Shown piece by piece: positions 46,685 through 55,751 of a stretch of 64,000 nucleotides of DNA; the first letter of the stretch is position 1; each line of letters begins with the position of its first letter. Source of the DNA: Tubulanus polymorphus (Eukaryota > Nemertea > Palaeonemertea > Tubulaniformes > Tubulanidae). The position numbers and the translations under genes were made by a program. A model generated the notes under the pieces. That model saw nothing but the letters and a program-made list of their open reading frames with translations, was not told where the DNA came from and made no database searches. The stretch spans positions 6,689,414 to 6,753,413 of the forward strand of contig NC_134034.1 of the NCBI RefSeq assembly GCF_964204645.1. The letters are read 5' to 3'.

Positions 46685-47185
46685 ACTGAATTTAAATACT
46701 CGATGGTTAATCACTTCAGTCATAGCCTTTTCCAAATATATAGTGTTCCTGCAAAAATAATAATAATGATTATTATTTTAACATGTACTTATCTGGATTT
46801 TTTATATTATGTTTATATATTATTTTCTGTATTCGTTTATTATTTTATAACCTAAAAGGATTGTATTGATTATAAAAATAAATGTAAAAAATACCTGTAT
46901 GTGTGTTTTCTCGTGATCAGATCGCAGTCTCTGGTCAGCTGAGCCTGAGAAGTACCTATATGAAAAAGAAAAGGAAAGAATAAAGTGCCTGCAATTAGGT
47001 GGAAACTATTCCGATATTACATTGATTCAAAAGGAATAACACTCACTAGAATCGGCCGAATTAGTTGATCCTGATCCAGAGGATTCCCGTAATATTTCCG
47101 TATCGATCTGAACCAATTCGTCACTATCAAAGAATAGTTCGTCAAAATCGTCATCATTTATAATTTCGTTGACAACCGTTGCCAT
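46571..47185 (-). CDS. Three-exon gene of the nested transposon (125 residues)
   Basis: Exon 1 (47185-47047) starts ATGGCAACGG and encodes an acidic peptide (VVNEIINDDDFDELFFDSDE). It ends at a CTA/GTGAGT donor. Exon 2 (46955-46895) lies between TTTTTCATATAG and CAG/GTATTT. Exon 3 (46748-46571) follows ATTTTTGCAG and ends in TAA. The introns are 91 and 146 bases, both GT-AG, and the phases join exactly: 139+61+178 = 378 bases, or 126 codons with the stop. No domain is recognised; exon 3 is mixed helical. Exon 3 overlaps the 3' end of the RAG1-like frame on the other strand. The precise phase fit is good evidence for a real gene. Confidence 0.6.
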
Positions 47186-48083
47186 TTTAATACAGAGGAA
47201 AGAACCGATATCACGATTGATAAAACACTATCCGTCTGAAGCGATGTAGAGAGAATCGCACAATGATAACGAAAAAGTCCAAAAATGTTAGTAGTTTATT
47301 CAACGTTTCGTCTATGTCCTAATAGTCATCTTCAGAAATAATGAATACTACAGAAATTATGAGAGATATATACAATCCAGAGACAAAGAGACTATTTCAA
47401 GTAATCAGAGATGATACAAACTAAAGGAAAATTAACGTAGAAACAGTTACACGCTAAAACAGATTAAAGAGAAGCAGTTAAGAGACAAACTAGGGGGCAC
47501 TTAAATTTAAGACAATTGTGAATACAAGTTGATCGACTAAAATTGATGAGGGGAAATCAGGTGTTGAGTTTAACCAGTTTACAGAGGAATTTTTATATAA
47601 GTTTATTATGGGATGAAAAACCGATATTCGGAAACAACTGAATTATTACGGAGATTCCCGATCTCGCTGGTTATCGCTTATCGGCGCGTTACGTAACAAA
47701 GCGCTCGCCGGCGAACCGTTATCGGCTTTAGGGCAATTACAACGCACATTCGACAAGAGCTGCACAATAGCGTCCGTATTCCATCTCATCACACTTCCCT
47801 GATCTACATAACTTACCATAGTTTTATATTTTCTAACAATTTTTTTATGTGTTGTGTATGTTGGTTGTTCTAACATAAATTCATTTATATCTTTATATTT
47901 AACTAAATTGTGTGGGATTATCTTATCTAATTTATCTTGTTTTACTTTACGCCATATATTTTTAGTAGAAGAATAAGCAACCGAACTCTCAGGGTTGTAA
48001 TATAAATTTCTTAAATATTGTTCTTTAGTATTAGGAGTTTTTTTACCTCCCATTTATATATCGTTAATTTTAACTTTATATTT

Positions 48084-49331
48084 CTAATATTGAATACTAT
48101 CTAACTGTGAATTTACAATATTTAATTGTGCATCAGATATAATATAAATGTGCATTTTAAAATTTTTGTCTCCTCTTTTCTTTTTCATGAATAATTGTAT
48201 TCCATCTTTAGTGTTCTGTAGTTTTTTCCCAGAACCATGTAATGAATTATCCTCTGTTGTTCTAAAATCTAACCATAATGCATATTTATTGCCGGTATAA
48301 TAATCAATTTGATTAATATTACAATTTTCAAATGATTTTACTTTTTCATTCATAAAATGTTTTCTAATTTCTGGCCACTGATCTATCATTCTCATTCCTT
48401 GACAAAATATTTTATTTGCTATTCCTTCGATAGTTATTTCTACTTTTGTTATTTCAGGATTATAATAATTATCTACCTTTATTGCACCATTAGAATATGT
48501 TGCAATGGTAAAAAATATTAATATACCTTTAATAGATCTTCTTGGGAAGTTAATATTCTCATTAATTATTTCATCATTTGCATTAATAGTTACAGTTTTA
48601 AATTTATCAATATAATCATATAATAATGAAAATCCTTGATTGTATTGAGTTTGAATTATACTAGCAATATTTTCATTAGTTACTGTGTTATATTCTAAAC
48701 ATATATTCGATAATTTATAACCCATATCTTTAACAACGCTAGATAATACAATTTCATTTACAGGAGCAAATGTTATCTCAAATATAATATCTTCTTGAAT
48801 TTTATATTTATATCAAGGTGCATTGTTATTTATCAATTCAAAGTCTAATGGAATTTTATATTTGCTTCCATAAATCTTTTTAATCAAATTATCTGTGGCA
48901 CGAGTTACTATTGCGTCATTAGCTCCTGATCTTAATTTATTATGGTTTTCCGATTGAATACCCTGAAATATCATATTATTTCTATTTTCTTTAGTTAACC
49001 ATAAATCTTTATAATGCATAAATAAATTATAATCATCTAATGAGAAAACTGTTTCTGGACCAATCTTTATAGTTAATTTTTTAATCAAATATCTCCCAAC
49101 ATTATCGACAACATAATTATTATCATGACCAGTTACTTTTATATCGGCTGATAAATAAATACTGTTTGGAACATAAAAAGTATTTTGTGTTAATCTAGGA
49201 ATTCTAACATATAAAGTTTCATCGGGATTAGTATTTGAAGGATTATGAGTAATTATATGATGTGATCTTTCTGCTTTAATAGCATTAGATATTCTAGAAA
49301 TCTTAGAAGGACTTATATAACTCCCACTCAT
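48084..49331 (-). pseudogene. Polinton major capsid protein (double jelly roll), one nonsense codon
   Basis: It starts at the TAAATG at 49331 behind TAATTTTTTTGTTAA. It has the conserved segments of Polinton/adintovirus capsid proteins: RIPRLTQNTFYVPNSIYLS, VDNVGRYLIKKLTIKIG, YNLFMHYKDLWLTKENRNNM, YKIPLDFELINNNAP; then FPRRSIKGILIFF, YYNPEITKVEITIEGI and MRMIDQWPEIRKHF. The length would be about 415 residues. It forms the hexon-like trimers of the icosahedral shell. A TGA at 48810-48812 interrupts the frame where copy 2 has Leu. Otherwise the frame is intact, so inactivation is recent. Confidence 0.93.
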
Positions 49332-49365
49332 TTATTTAACAAAAAAATTAATTATTTATTTTTTA

Positions 49366-50802
49366 TTATTTTTTTTCTTGATATCTTTTTGTTATCATAT
49401 TCACTAACCCAAAAATAATAGCACTTACAACTGTAATTAAAAATAAAATAATATGTTCAGCAGCAAAGTTAAGAATATTACCTGCAGATTTCAATATAAA
49501 ACCAACAATTGATGCAATAATTCCTGGCAATGCTGCAGCAGATTTCTTTGATAGTTCCCATAAATATTTTGCTAACTTTTTTAAACCATCCTTAACTTTA
49601 TCTTGTATAGAACTATTATCATTCGGGGGTTTATCCGGCTTATTTGGAGTAGGAGTAGATTTTAAAGCATTTGATATAGCTAAACCCATTGTTGTAAATA
49701 ACATAGTTACAGCTGTTAGAATTGAAAGAATTGTTATTCCTTCAAATTTAAATAATAATTTTATTCTATCTTTCAATGATATTTTAGAATCTGGTTTTAT
49801 TAGATATCTTTTAAAAACATCTTTTAATCTATTAATATTATAATCATATGATTTTAATAATAATTTAATTTCTTCTTTCTGTACTTCTAAATTATTTTTT
49901 TAATTATTAATTTCTTTTTCTAAACGTAATTCTTTTTGCCTATATTCTATTTCATCAATTACTTGATGATCTAAATCAGACTTTAGTTGTTCTATTTCTT
50001 TATTTGCATTAGTTAATTCTTTTTCCAAATACATAATTTTTTGATGTCTTATACTTTTATTATGTGCAATTTTATCAGCTTCATTTCTTATACTAATAAT
50101 TTCTCTAATTGCTTCATCAGAAAATATATCTAAATCTTCTAATTCTTGATCTGTTGCATCAAGTAATCCATTCGGTAAAAGTTTTTCAATTGAAACTCTA
50201 TTTGATTTAAGTTTACTATTTTTGGAAGTTATATTCTGTTCAGAATTTGTTTCTGTTTCTGATTTCTTTTTGATTATTTCAAATAATTCATTAATTCTTT
50301 GTTTAAATACGTCTATATTATCATCTATTTCTTTTTGTGTAACATCAGTTATTTCATTACTATTACTTATTCTTTTAATTTTATCTGGTTTTAAATTTTT
50401 CAAAGTTGATTCCGCTAATATTTTTTTATTATTCTTAGAAGTGATATCAATATAATAATCACCTTTCAAACTATAATAGCATTTACCATTATCTAAAAAT
50501 TTTAATTGATCTGCTAAAGGTCCGACGTCTTCATCATTTATGTTAAGTTTAGAATTTTCAATTATACGTTCTAATTTAGGTATTTTGTTTAAATTATCTA
50601 AATCTTGTTTTACTAAACCTGGGTTTAAATTTTCAGGATTAAATTGTGATTCTGCATTTTTAATATAATCAGGCATATTTAAATTATTATTATATCCTGG
50701 CTCATTAAAACTTGTTTCATCAAAATCAGGTGGTTGTTCATCACTTATACCAGGTTCATCAAAAGGATCCATTCCAATATCTTCTCCACCTTCTACATCC
50801 AT
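49366..50802 (-). pseudogene. Polinton coiled-coil plus membrane protein, one nonsense codon
   Basis: It starts at ATATAAATG (50802) after TAATTTTTTTAT. The N-terminal ~100 residues are acidic and Pro/Asn-rich (FDEPGISDEQPPDFDE). Residues ~230-310 form a long coiled coil (KEIEQLKSDLDHQ, EYRQKELRLEKEI). A TAA at 49900-49902 follows, and the same frame continues with a basic segment and GITILSILTAVTMLF (membrane), STPTPNKPDKPPND, AAALPGIIASIVGFILKSAG and EHIILFLITVVSAIIFGLV (membrane). The membrane end resembles a protein found in many Polintons. A role in virion or internal membrane is inferred, not shown. Confidence 0.7.
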
Positions 50803-50818
50803 TTATATAATAAAAAAA

Positions 50819-52204
50819 TTAAAATTTAAAATATAATATTCCTCCTATAACAATTCCTATACAAGTTAAAGCTAATTTAGTATTTTCATGGGATTTATTA
50901 TCATCATTTAGTTTAATTATTTCATGTTGAATTTTATCGGTTTTAATATTTTCTGATGTATTAAAATCCGGTTTAGAATCATTATTTAATTTAATATTCT
51001 TAGTTTTAGTTTCAGTTGATTGAATATGTTTTTTATTTTTTTCTCCTTCCATTAATTTTGGAGCAGTGATTATCTTTTTATTTATATCATTTAATCCAAA
51101 TGAATTATTTATTGTTGCAGTTTTAATTAGATTATTGTAACCAATTATGTTTCCCATCTTGAATACTAAATCATTAGAAATAATTAATAGATTAGGACCT
51201 ATACAATAATTTAATCTAATATGTGATTTATCTAAATAATTTTGATATCTTACAATGTTTTCTGGAATCGATCTATTTTTATCATTATGAATGGAATCTT
51301 CAAATAATACTTTGAATTGTTTCTGTGTATCAAATGATGTATTTAAATTTCCAATCATTGGTGATCTTGTTTCAACTTGCGCACCTAAAATACATATCAA
51401 ATAAGTTCTAATAGATTGATTTATTCTTTGTATACCAGCTTCAGTTAAACCTTCACTATTTTCTAAAATGAAATAAACCCAACCATTATTGTTTTCTTGT
51501 TTTAAATTATCATAAAATGTCGGTAATTTATTGAAATTTAATGTTTCTAAATCCTTAGTTCCTATTTTACCATAACCTAATTTATTATTATAGATATTAT
51601 AAAAACTATTAGATGGTATGGGAAGTGCACAATATTCTGCAATCTTTTTAGGGCAAGGAAGTGATCTTATTGTTCCAATGTTCGTTCTAAAATCAGAATT
51701 ATTTATATCTATATTAAATTCATTACAAATTTTATAAAACTTTGACAAATTAATATTATTATCTAATTCTTTAAAATACCTAGATCCTGGTAAAGGACAC
51801 TCTAATTCATTTAATATTAATCTTATTTGAAAGTATGTATGAAATCTAAATAAACTTTGAATTAATTTATATTTAGGATTATTCAAATGATCATTCCAAC
51901 TAATTCCACAACCTGTTGTTGCACAATAAACAGCTAAATTTAATTGGTTCTGCCAATACTTCATATTAGATTTTAATAACCATTGTTTTTCATCTTTCAA
52001 TTTTTTAAAATCAATTAAATATACATGAAATATATTTTCCATCTTTGCATTAAAATTATTAGTTTCATTAACATAAATTTCTAAATTAGTAAATGAATCT
52101 AAAACTTCATTTCTATATGTAATATCTTTATTAAAATCTATTGCTGGAATATTATATTTAATTGATTTATTATATTGGATAGCTTTTGGAAAACTATCTA
52201 CCAT
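50819..52204 (-). CDS. Conserved 461-residue Polinton protein with C-terminal membrane anchor
   Basis: This is an intact frame from TATATAAATG (52204) to TAA (50819-50821); the stop is the first triplet of the next gene's T-tract leader. Segments such as FHVYLIDFKKLKDEKQWLL, WQNQLNLAVYCATTGCGISW, LENSEGLTEAGIQRINQSIRTY, ILGAQVETRSPMIG and GYNNLIKTATINNSFGL match a protein I know as widespread in Polintons, adjacent to the capsid genes. The last 17 residues are a membrane helix (TCIGIVIGGILYF) preceded by a polar, repetitive linker. The function is unknown; its place suggests a virion or entry/assembly protein. It is the largest intact gene of copy 3. Confidence 0.8.
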   Translation of the reverse strand: MVDSFPKAIQYNKSIKYNIPAIDFNKDITYRNEVLDSFTNLEIYVNETNNFNAKMENIFHVYLIDFKKLKDEKQWLLKSNMKYWQNQLNLAVYCATTGCGISWNDHLNNPKYKLIQSLFRFHTYFQIRLILNELECPLPGSRYFKELDNNINLSKFYKICNEFNIDINNSDFRTNIGTIRSLPCPKKIAEYCALPIPSNSFYNIYNNKLGYGKIGTKDLETLNFNKLPTFYDNLKQENNNGWVYFILENSEGLTEAGIQRINQSIRTYLICILGAQVETRSPMIGNLNTSFDTQKQFKVLFEDSIHNDKNRSIPENIVRYQNYLDKSHIRLNYCIGPNLLIISNDLVFKMGNIIGYNNLIKTATINNSFGLNDINKKIITAPKLMEGEKNKKHIQSTETKTKNIKLNNDSKPDFNTSENIKTDKIQHEIIKLNDDNKSHENTKLALTCIGIVIGGILYFKF

Positions 52205-52220
52205 TTATATAATTAAAAAA

Positions 52221-52655
52221 TTAATAATTTATTAATTCTTTTAATAATTTATCTTGTTCTTCAACTGTTATATGGCCATTTAAACTTATTATATAATCTA
52301 GTGTATTCTTTAATTTATTAATTTCTTTTATATTAGTTTTAATTTTTTCTTTATTACTTTTTATATTTAATTTTGAACTTATACCAGTTAAAACACTTGA
52401 ACTTAATCCTAATACACCAATTAATATAGCTAAAGGTGTTAATGGGCTGAATATTGCTAAAAATGTTATTACAGAACTAATTGTAACCGAACCACTTATA
52501 ATCAAATAATATATAATTTTACTTTTTAAATATTATTTCTTTTTTATCTTTAAGTCACTTTCAAATTCTAATATTTGTTTTTCTAAATATGTTTTTAATT
52601 TAGTTTTATTTATATCATGAGGAATAATATCAATATTATTAACTTTATCTTCCAT
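52221..52655 (-). pseudogene. Polinton small membrane protein, one nonsense codon
   Basis: The ATG at 52655 follows TAATTTTTTTTCTAAATAA. The first 40 codons are polar (EDKVNNIDIIPHDINKTKL) and stop at a TAA at 52533-52535. The same frame then continues with SGSVTISSVITFLAIF and PLAILIGVLGLSSSVLTGIS (two membrane helices) and a charged C-terminal helix, to the TAA at 52221. The continuity of frame suggests a 144-residue protein with one recent stop. The alternative is two separate genes, but no leader precedes the second part. Confidence 0.55.
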
Positions 52656-52674
52656 TTATTTAGAAAAAAAATTA

Positions 52675-53070
52675 CTAATTAGTAAATTTATATGCTACAA
52701 ATATAACAATAACAGTTCCACCTAAAATCCATATTATTTCATATTTCTGTTGTTCTTTACTTGGGGTATAATAATCTGATAATTTAGGTTTGTATACATG
52801 TAATTTTTCTTTATTGGTTACTGCGTTATATATATCTCTATGTGAAATATTCTGATCAATTAATTCTTTATTGATGTAATCCATATAGTTTTGTCTCTTT
52901 TCTCTATATTCTTCTGCAGCTTTATCATATTTCTCTAATGCTAAGTTATGTCTTTTTTGTTCTGTTAATGATCCATTTTTATCAATATGTTTAAATAAAT
53001 AACCACCACCAGCAAATGCAAAAGCGTTAACAATTGCCGATCCTATAATAGTTATAATTGCAGAAGCCAT
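52675..53070 (-). CDS. Polinton small membrane protein (MASA family), 131 residues
   Basis: This is an intact frame from TAAATG (53070) to TAG (52675-52677). It has an N-terminal hydrophobic segment with GSAIVNAFAFAGGGYLF, then a charged helix (KHIDKNGSLTEQKRHNLALE, EEYREKRQNYMDYINKEL), SDYYTPSKEQQKYE and a C-terminal membrane helix (IIWILGGTVIVIFVAYKF). This two-anchor layout with the YTPS(K/E)EQ word is found in many Polintons and adintoviruses. It probably sits in a virion or host membrane. Copy 2 carries a broken relative (32623-32990). Confidence 0.75.
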   Translation of the reverse strand: MASAIITIIGSAIVNAFAFAGGGYLFKHIDKNGSLTEQKRHNLALEKYDKAAEEYREKRQNYMDYINKELIDQNISHRDIYNAVTNKEKLHVYKPKLSDYYTPSKEQQKYEIIWILGGTVIVIFVAYKFTN

Positions 53071-53094
53071 TTATTTAACAAAAAAATTACGCAT

Positions 53095-53591
53095 TTATAT
53101 AGGAGGAATATATTTTTGATTTTCCAAATAATCAATAGTTAAATTAGATAAAGTAACTGCTAATGTTAATTTTAGAATATCATTTATATCAAATCTATCA
53201 ACATTAACAATTCCAATTTTGAATACTTTTTTTAATACCATTGAATAACCAACAGTTCTACAAAATATTTAGTTATTTTAGTGATGATTAATTCAACATT
53301 TATTTCATTACTAGTTTCATTTGTATATATTTCAATTATTATTTTTTTAATATCATCGATGATAAAATCTTCATCTAATTCATAAAATCTTAAAGATTCT
53401 CTAATTAAATTAGTAATCTTTTCTACATTAAAAGTTTCTTTATCTATTGTTGTTTCATACTCAAATGTTGTTTAATTAGAAAATGTTATATTTTATATAT
53501 GTGTAATTACATCATTAATGTTAAATTTCATTTCTTTCTCACGTTTAAAATCAAATCCAAAACATATGCTCGGCCCAACAGTTATATTCAT
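53095..53591 (-). pseudogene. Two small Polinton genes fused by deletion and decayed
   Basis: From the ATG at 53591 (leader TAATTTTTTCATTATATAAATG) the frame starts ITVGPSICFGFDFKREKEMK, like the intact copy 2 gene at 33293-33577, but has several stops (near 53497 and 53475). At about 53258 it is joined to the C-terminal two-thirds of the next gene (VGYSMVLKKVFKIG, VNVDRFDIN, IPPI; stop 53095-53097). Compared with copy 2, about 65-70 bases, including the second gene's leader and start, are missing. Confidence 0.65.
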
Positions 53592-53607
53592 TTATATAAT
53601 GAAAAAA

Positions 53608-54366
53608 TTACTCTCTACATCTTATAACTAATTCATAAATTACAGGAAAGTTATTCAAATCAATTAAATATCCATTGTGATTTCTTATTTCTAATTTAAA
53701 ATTATTGAAATGTGGAATACAAGGTTTGAAATCACATTCAGTTAAATTATGATTTATTTGAGTTCCAAATTGTTTAACATTTTTTAATGGTAAAATATTT
53801 AATAAACCAGAATTACAAATTGTATCTTTAGTTGCTTCAAATGTTTTTGTTGGGTCAATCAAATTGCAATAAATATAAAAATGTGTAAAAGGTATTAAGT
53901 TTGATTTACCTTCTGCGTGTGCTGTAACAATATTTGGGTTAATTCCTAACAGTTTAGCTAAAGGTTTTCTTACTGTAAATTTAAATTGTTCGTTATTATC
54001 TAACCTAATCTTTATTTTATTAGAACTATCACTTTTTAAAATTCTAATACTAAATCCGGAATCACTTCCTAATTTAGCTCGAGCTTTTCTATTAATTTCT
54101 TGTGCTAATGTATCTAAATTATATAATCCTGGTTTTAAATATATAAAATACCATTCATTCATTTTTTTGTAAAAGATTGAAAAAATTAAATGTTCTAGAC
54201 TTTTATCCGATATATTGTAAAATGAGTTACATAAACTTATATTAACTAATTTTAAATCAACACAATTCTTAAATTCTCTATCTAATTGTACTAGTAAATT
54301 ATGTGATTTATAATTTGTAAGTTTTCTAGAATCAACAAATATTCTGTATTCTTTTAATTCTACCAT
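53608..54366 (-). CDS. Polinton penton (minor capsid) protein, 252 residues
   Basis: This is an intact frame from ATG 54366 to TAA 53608-53610, the stop forming the start of the next gene's T-tract leader. KEYRIFVDSRKLTNYKSHNL, LKLVNISLCNSFYNIS, KPGLYNLDTLAQEINRKAR, KPLAKLLGINP, FYIYCNLIDPTKTF and a C-terminal ELVIRCRE follow the pattern of Polinton/adintovirus minor capsid proteins, which form a single jelly roll at the capsid vertices. It starts ATAATG rather than TAAATG. It is divergently arranged with the VLTF3-like gene, sharing a 68-bp upstream region. Confidence 0.85.
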   Translation of the reverse strand: MVELKEYRIFVDSRKLTNYKSHNLLVQLDREFKNCVDLKLVNISLCNSFYNISDKSLEHLIFSIFYKKMNEWYFIYLKPGLYNLDTLAQEINRKARAKLGSDSGFSIRILKSDSSNKIKIRLDNNEQFKFTVRKPLAKLLGINPNIVTAHAEGKSNLIPFTHFYIYCNLIDPTKTFEATKDTICNSGLLNILPLKNVKQFGTQINHNLTECDFKPCIPHFNNFKLEIRNHNGYLIDLNNFPVIYELVIRCRE

Positions 54367-54434
54367 TATTTATAACATAAAAAAATTACCGCTCATCACT
54401 AAAAATTAATTTAAATAAAATTTTTCCTTAATAA
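54367..54434. promoter_or_regulatory. Divergent promoter region, penton / VLTF3-like gene
   Basis: In 68 bp there are two opposed leaders. The minus-strand leader reads TAATTTTTTTATGTTATAAA before the penton. The plus-strand leader reads CGCTCATCACTAAAAATTAA, then AATTTTTCCTTAATAAATGG, and looks like a degenerate copy of the inner terminal repeat. Confidence 0.65.
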
Positions 54435-55751
54435 ATGGATGAGAAGATAGCATGCGAAATTTGTGGTGAACTTCTAAGAAAAAGTAATATGGCTCGACAT
54501 ACGAAAAAACATGATGAAAATTATAAACCCCCTAAAATAAACTGCCCAAAATGTAATAAATTATTCTCAAGAAATTATGTTAAAAAACATTCAGAGAAGT
54601 GTAAAATTAATGGCGCAACGGCTAATGTTGATAGTAACGAAAGTAATAGTAATTCTGCTGAAGTTGAACCTGAAGTTATTTGGAAAAGACCTTTCTTATT
54701 CTATGACAAGGATAATATAAAAGATCATTTCTGTAAGCCTTGTCGAATAAAATATAGCCCTGAAAATATAGAAGATTGGGAGAATCATCAATTTCGTAAA
54801 GTACATATAGATAAAATTTCTAATAAATTTGAAACTGAATTCAATGAAAGAAAAGATAATTTATTAGAAAAAATAAAATATGAGAAAACGTTACCAGATA
54901 ATAAAGAAACAGTTGAAAAGTTAGAAAAACAATATAATGAATTAACAAGAAAAACATATTATTGTAAATATTGTAAATTGATTATTACAACAAGTAATTC
55001 AAATCTACATAATAGAACAATAAAACATAAAGAAAACGTAAGAAAATACCAAGAGCTTAATGATGATCTATTACCAATAAATTATAAACAAAAATGTCCA
55101 CAATGTAGTTATGCGACCTTAAGACAAGAAGGTACTGTGTTATTTTGTAATGAATGTGGATGGCAAAAGAATTTATTGGGTGAAGAAAAAACTAGAAATT
55201 TTCTCATAGATCCAAAATTAAATTATCTTGATGAAATTTTTAAAATATTTTCTATAGAAGATCATACACCAGAATATATGCAATGGCTTGAAAAAATGAA
55301 AATAATAGAAAATAAAAATGGTGAAATAACTAAAAAAGATATTATAAAAACAATTATTCCGTCAACATTTAACACAAAAGAAAAGAAAATGTATTTATAT
55401 TTATTATTTAACGATTATTATGAAAAACCTAAATTAACAGAAGAAGATATGAAAAATATAAAAAAAATATTCAAACAAATATTAATGTATCATTTGGAAA
55501 ATAGAATAACAGATTCAATTAATTATGAATTCTTTTTAAATAAGATTGTAAATTATTTAAACATAAATATTATAATTCCATTTGATGAATTAACAAACAA
55601 AAAGAAACAAAGAGAGCGAGATGAAATGTGGAACAAGATAGAACTTTATTTAAATGAGAAAAATGGAATGGAAGAAGAACCTGAACAATTAAATGGAAAT
55701 GAAGAAGCCAATAGTGATTTCGATTATGATGATATTGATTTTATGTTTTAA
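54435..55751 (+). CDS. Zinc-finger protein resembling late transcription factor VLTF3, 438 residues
   Basis: This is an intact rightward frame starting at AATAAATG. Zinc-binding sites, in order, are: C2H2-like fingers at Cys7/Cys10/His22/His26 and Cys37/Cys40/His52/Cys56, then Cys100/Cys103/His118/His124 and Cys177/Cys180/His192/His198, and a zinc ribbon Cys221/Cys224/Cys238/Cys241 (CPQCS...FCNECGW). The ribbon is followed by an all-helical region (~250-415; EYMQWLEKMKI, INYEFFLNKIVNYLN, RDEMWNKI), the order seen in the VLTF3-like late transcription factors of NCLDVs and some Polinton-like viruses. The acidic C-terminus ends DFDYDDIDFMF. Its stop overlaps the PolB stop in a shared TTAA. There is no such gene in copy 2. 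The VLTF3 assignment rests on domain order and pattern, not on a search. Confidence 0.6.
   Translation: MDEKIACEICGELLRKSNMARHTKKHDENYKPPKINCPKCNKLFSRNYVKKHSEKCKINGATANVDSNESNSNSAEVEPEVIWKRPFLFYDKDNIKDHFCKPCRIKYSPENIEDWENHQFRKVHIDKISNKFETEFNERKDNLLEKIKYEKTLPDNKETVEKLEKQYNELTRKTYYCKYCKLIITTSNSNLHNRTIKHKENVRKYQELNDDLLPINYKQKCPQCSYATLRQEGTVLFCNECGWQKNLLGEEKTRNFLIDPKLNYLDEIFKIFSIEDHTPEYMQWLEKMKIIENKNGEITKKDIIKTIIPSTFNTKEKKMYLYLLFNDYYEKPKLTEEDMKNIKKIFKQILMYHLENRITDSINYEFFLNKIVNYLNINIIIPFDELTNKKKQRERDEMWNKIELYLNEKNGMEEEPEQLNGNEEANSDFDYDDIDFMF

Larger units (their letters stand above)
45648..47800. mobile_element. Transposon inserted in the integrase gene (33-bp TIRs, 7-8-bp TSD)
   Basis: Perfect 33-bp inverted repeats start with CAGGGAAGTGTGATGAGATG: left 45648-45680, right 47769-47801. 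The host sequence GATCTACA at 45640-45647 reappears at 47801-47808 (the first G overlaps the terminus), giving a 7- or 8-bp target duplication. Removing one copy restores the reading of the integrase. CAG-type ends with an 8-bp duplication fit the hAT or P superfamilies. It carries at least two genes on opposite strands but no recognisable transposase core, so it may depend on a transposase elsewhere. Confidence 0.9.
44773..48053 (-). pseudogene. Polinton retroviral-type integrase, split by a transposon
   Basis: The N-terminal part (47802-48053, ATG at TATATAAATG) has YLRNLYYNPESSVAYSS, THKKIVRKYKTM and the start of the catalytic core. The core resumes at 45640 after the inserted element. The D,D,E triad sits in LNIIDIFSRYVWSF, QFDDGKEF and KKAAVVERFNRTLR. 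A C-terminal SH3-like segment (FKVGQNVRISKYKKIF) follows. After a frameshift near 44900 a chromodomain-like end (LVKWVGWPDKFNEWI) runs to the TGA at 44773. Polinton integrases insert the element with a 6-bp duplication. The gene is inactive because of the 2.15-kb insertion and the frameshift. Confidence 0.92.
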
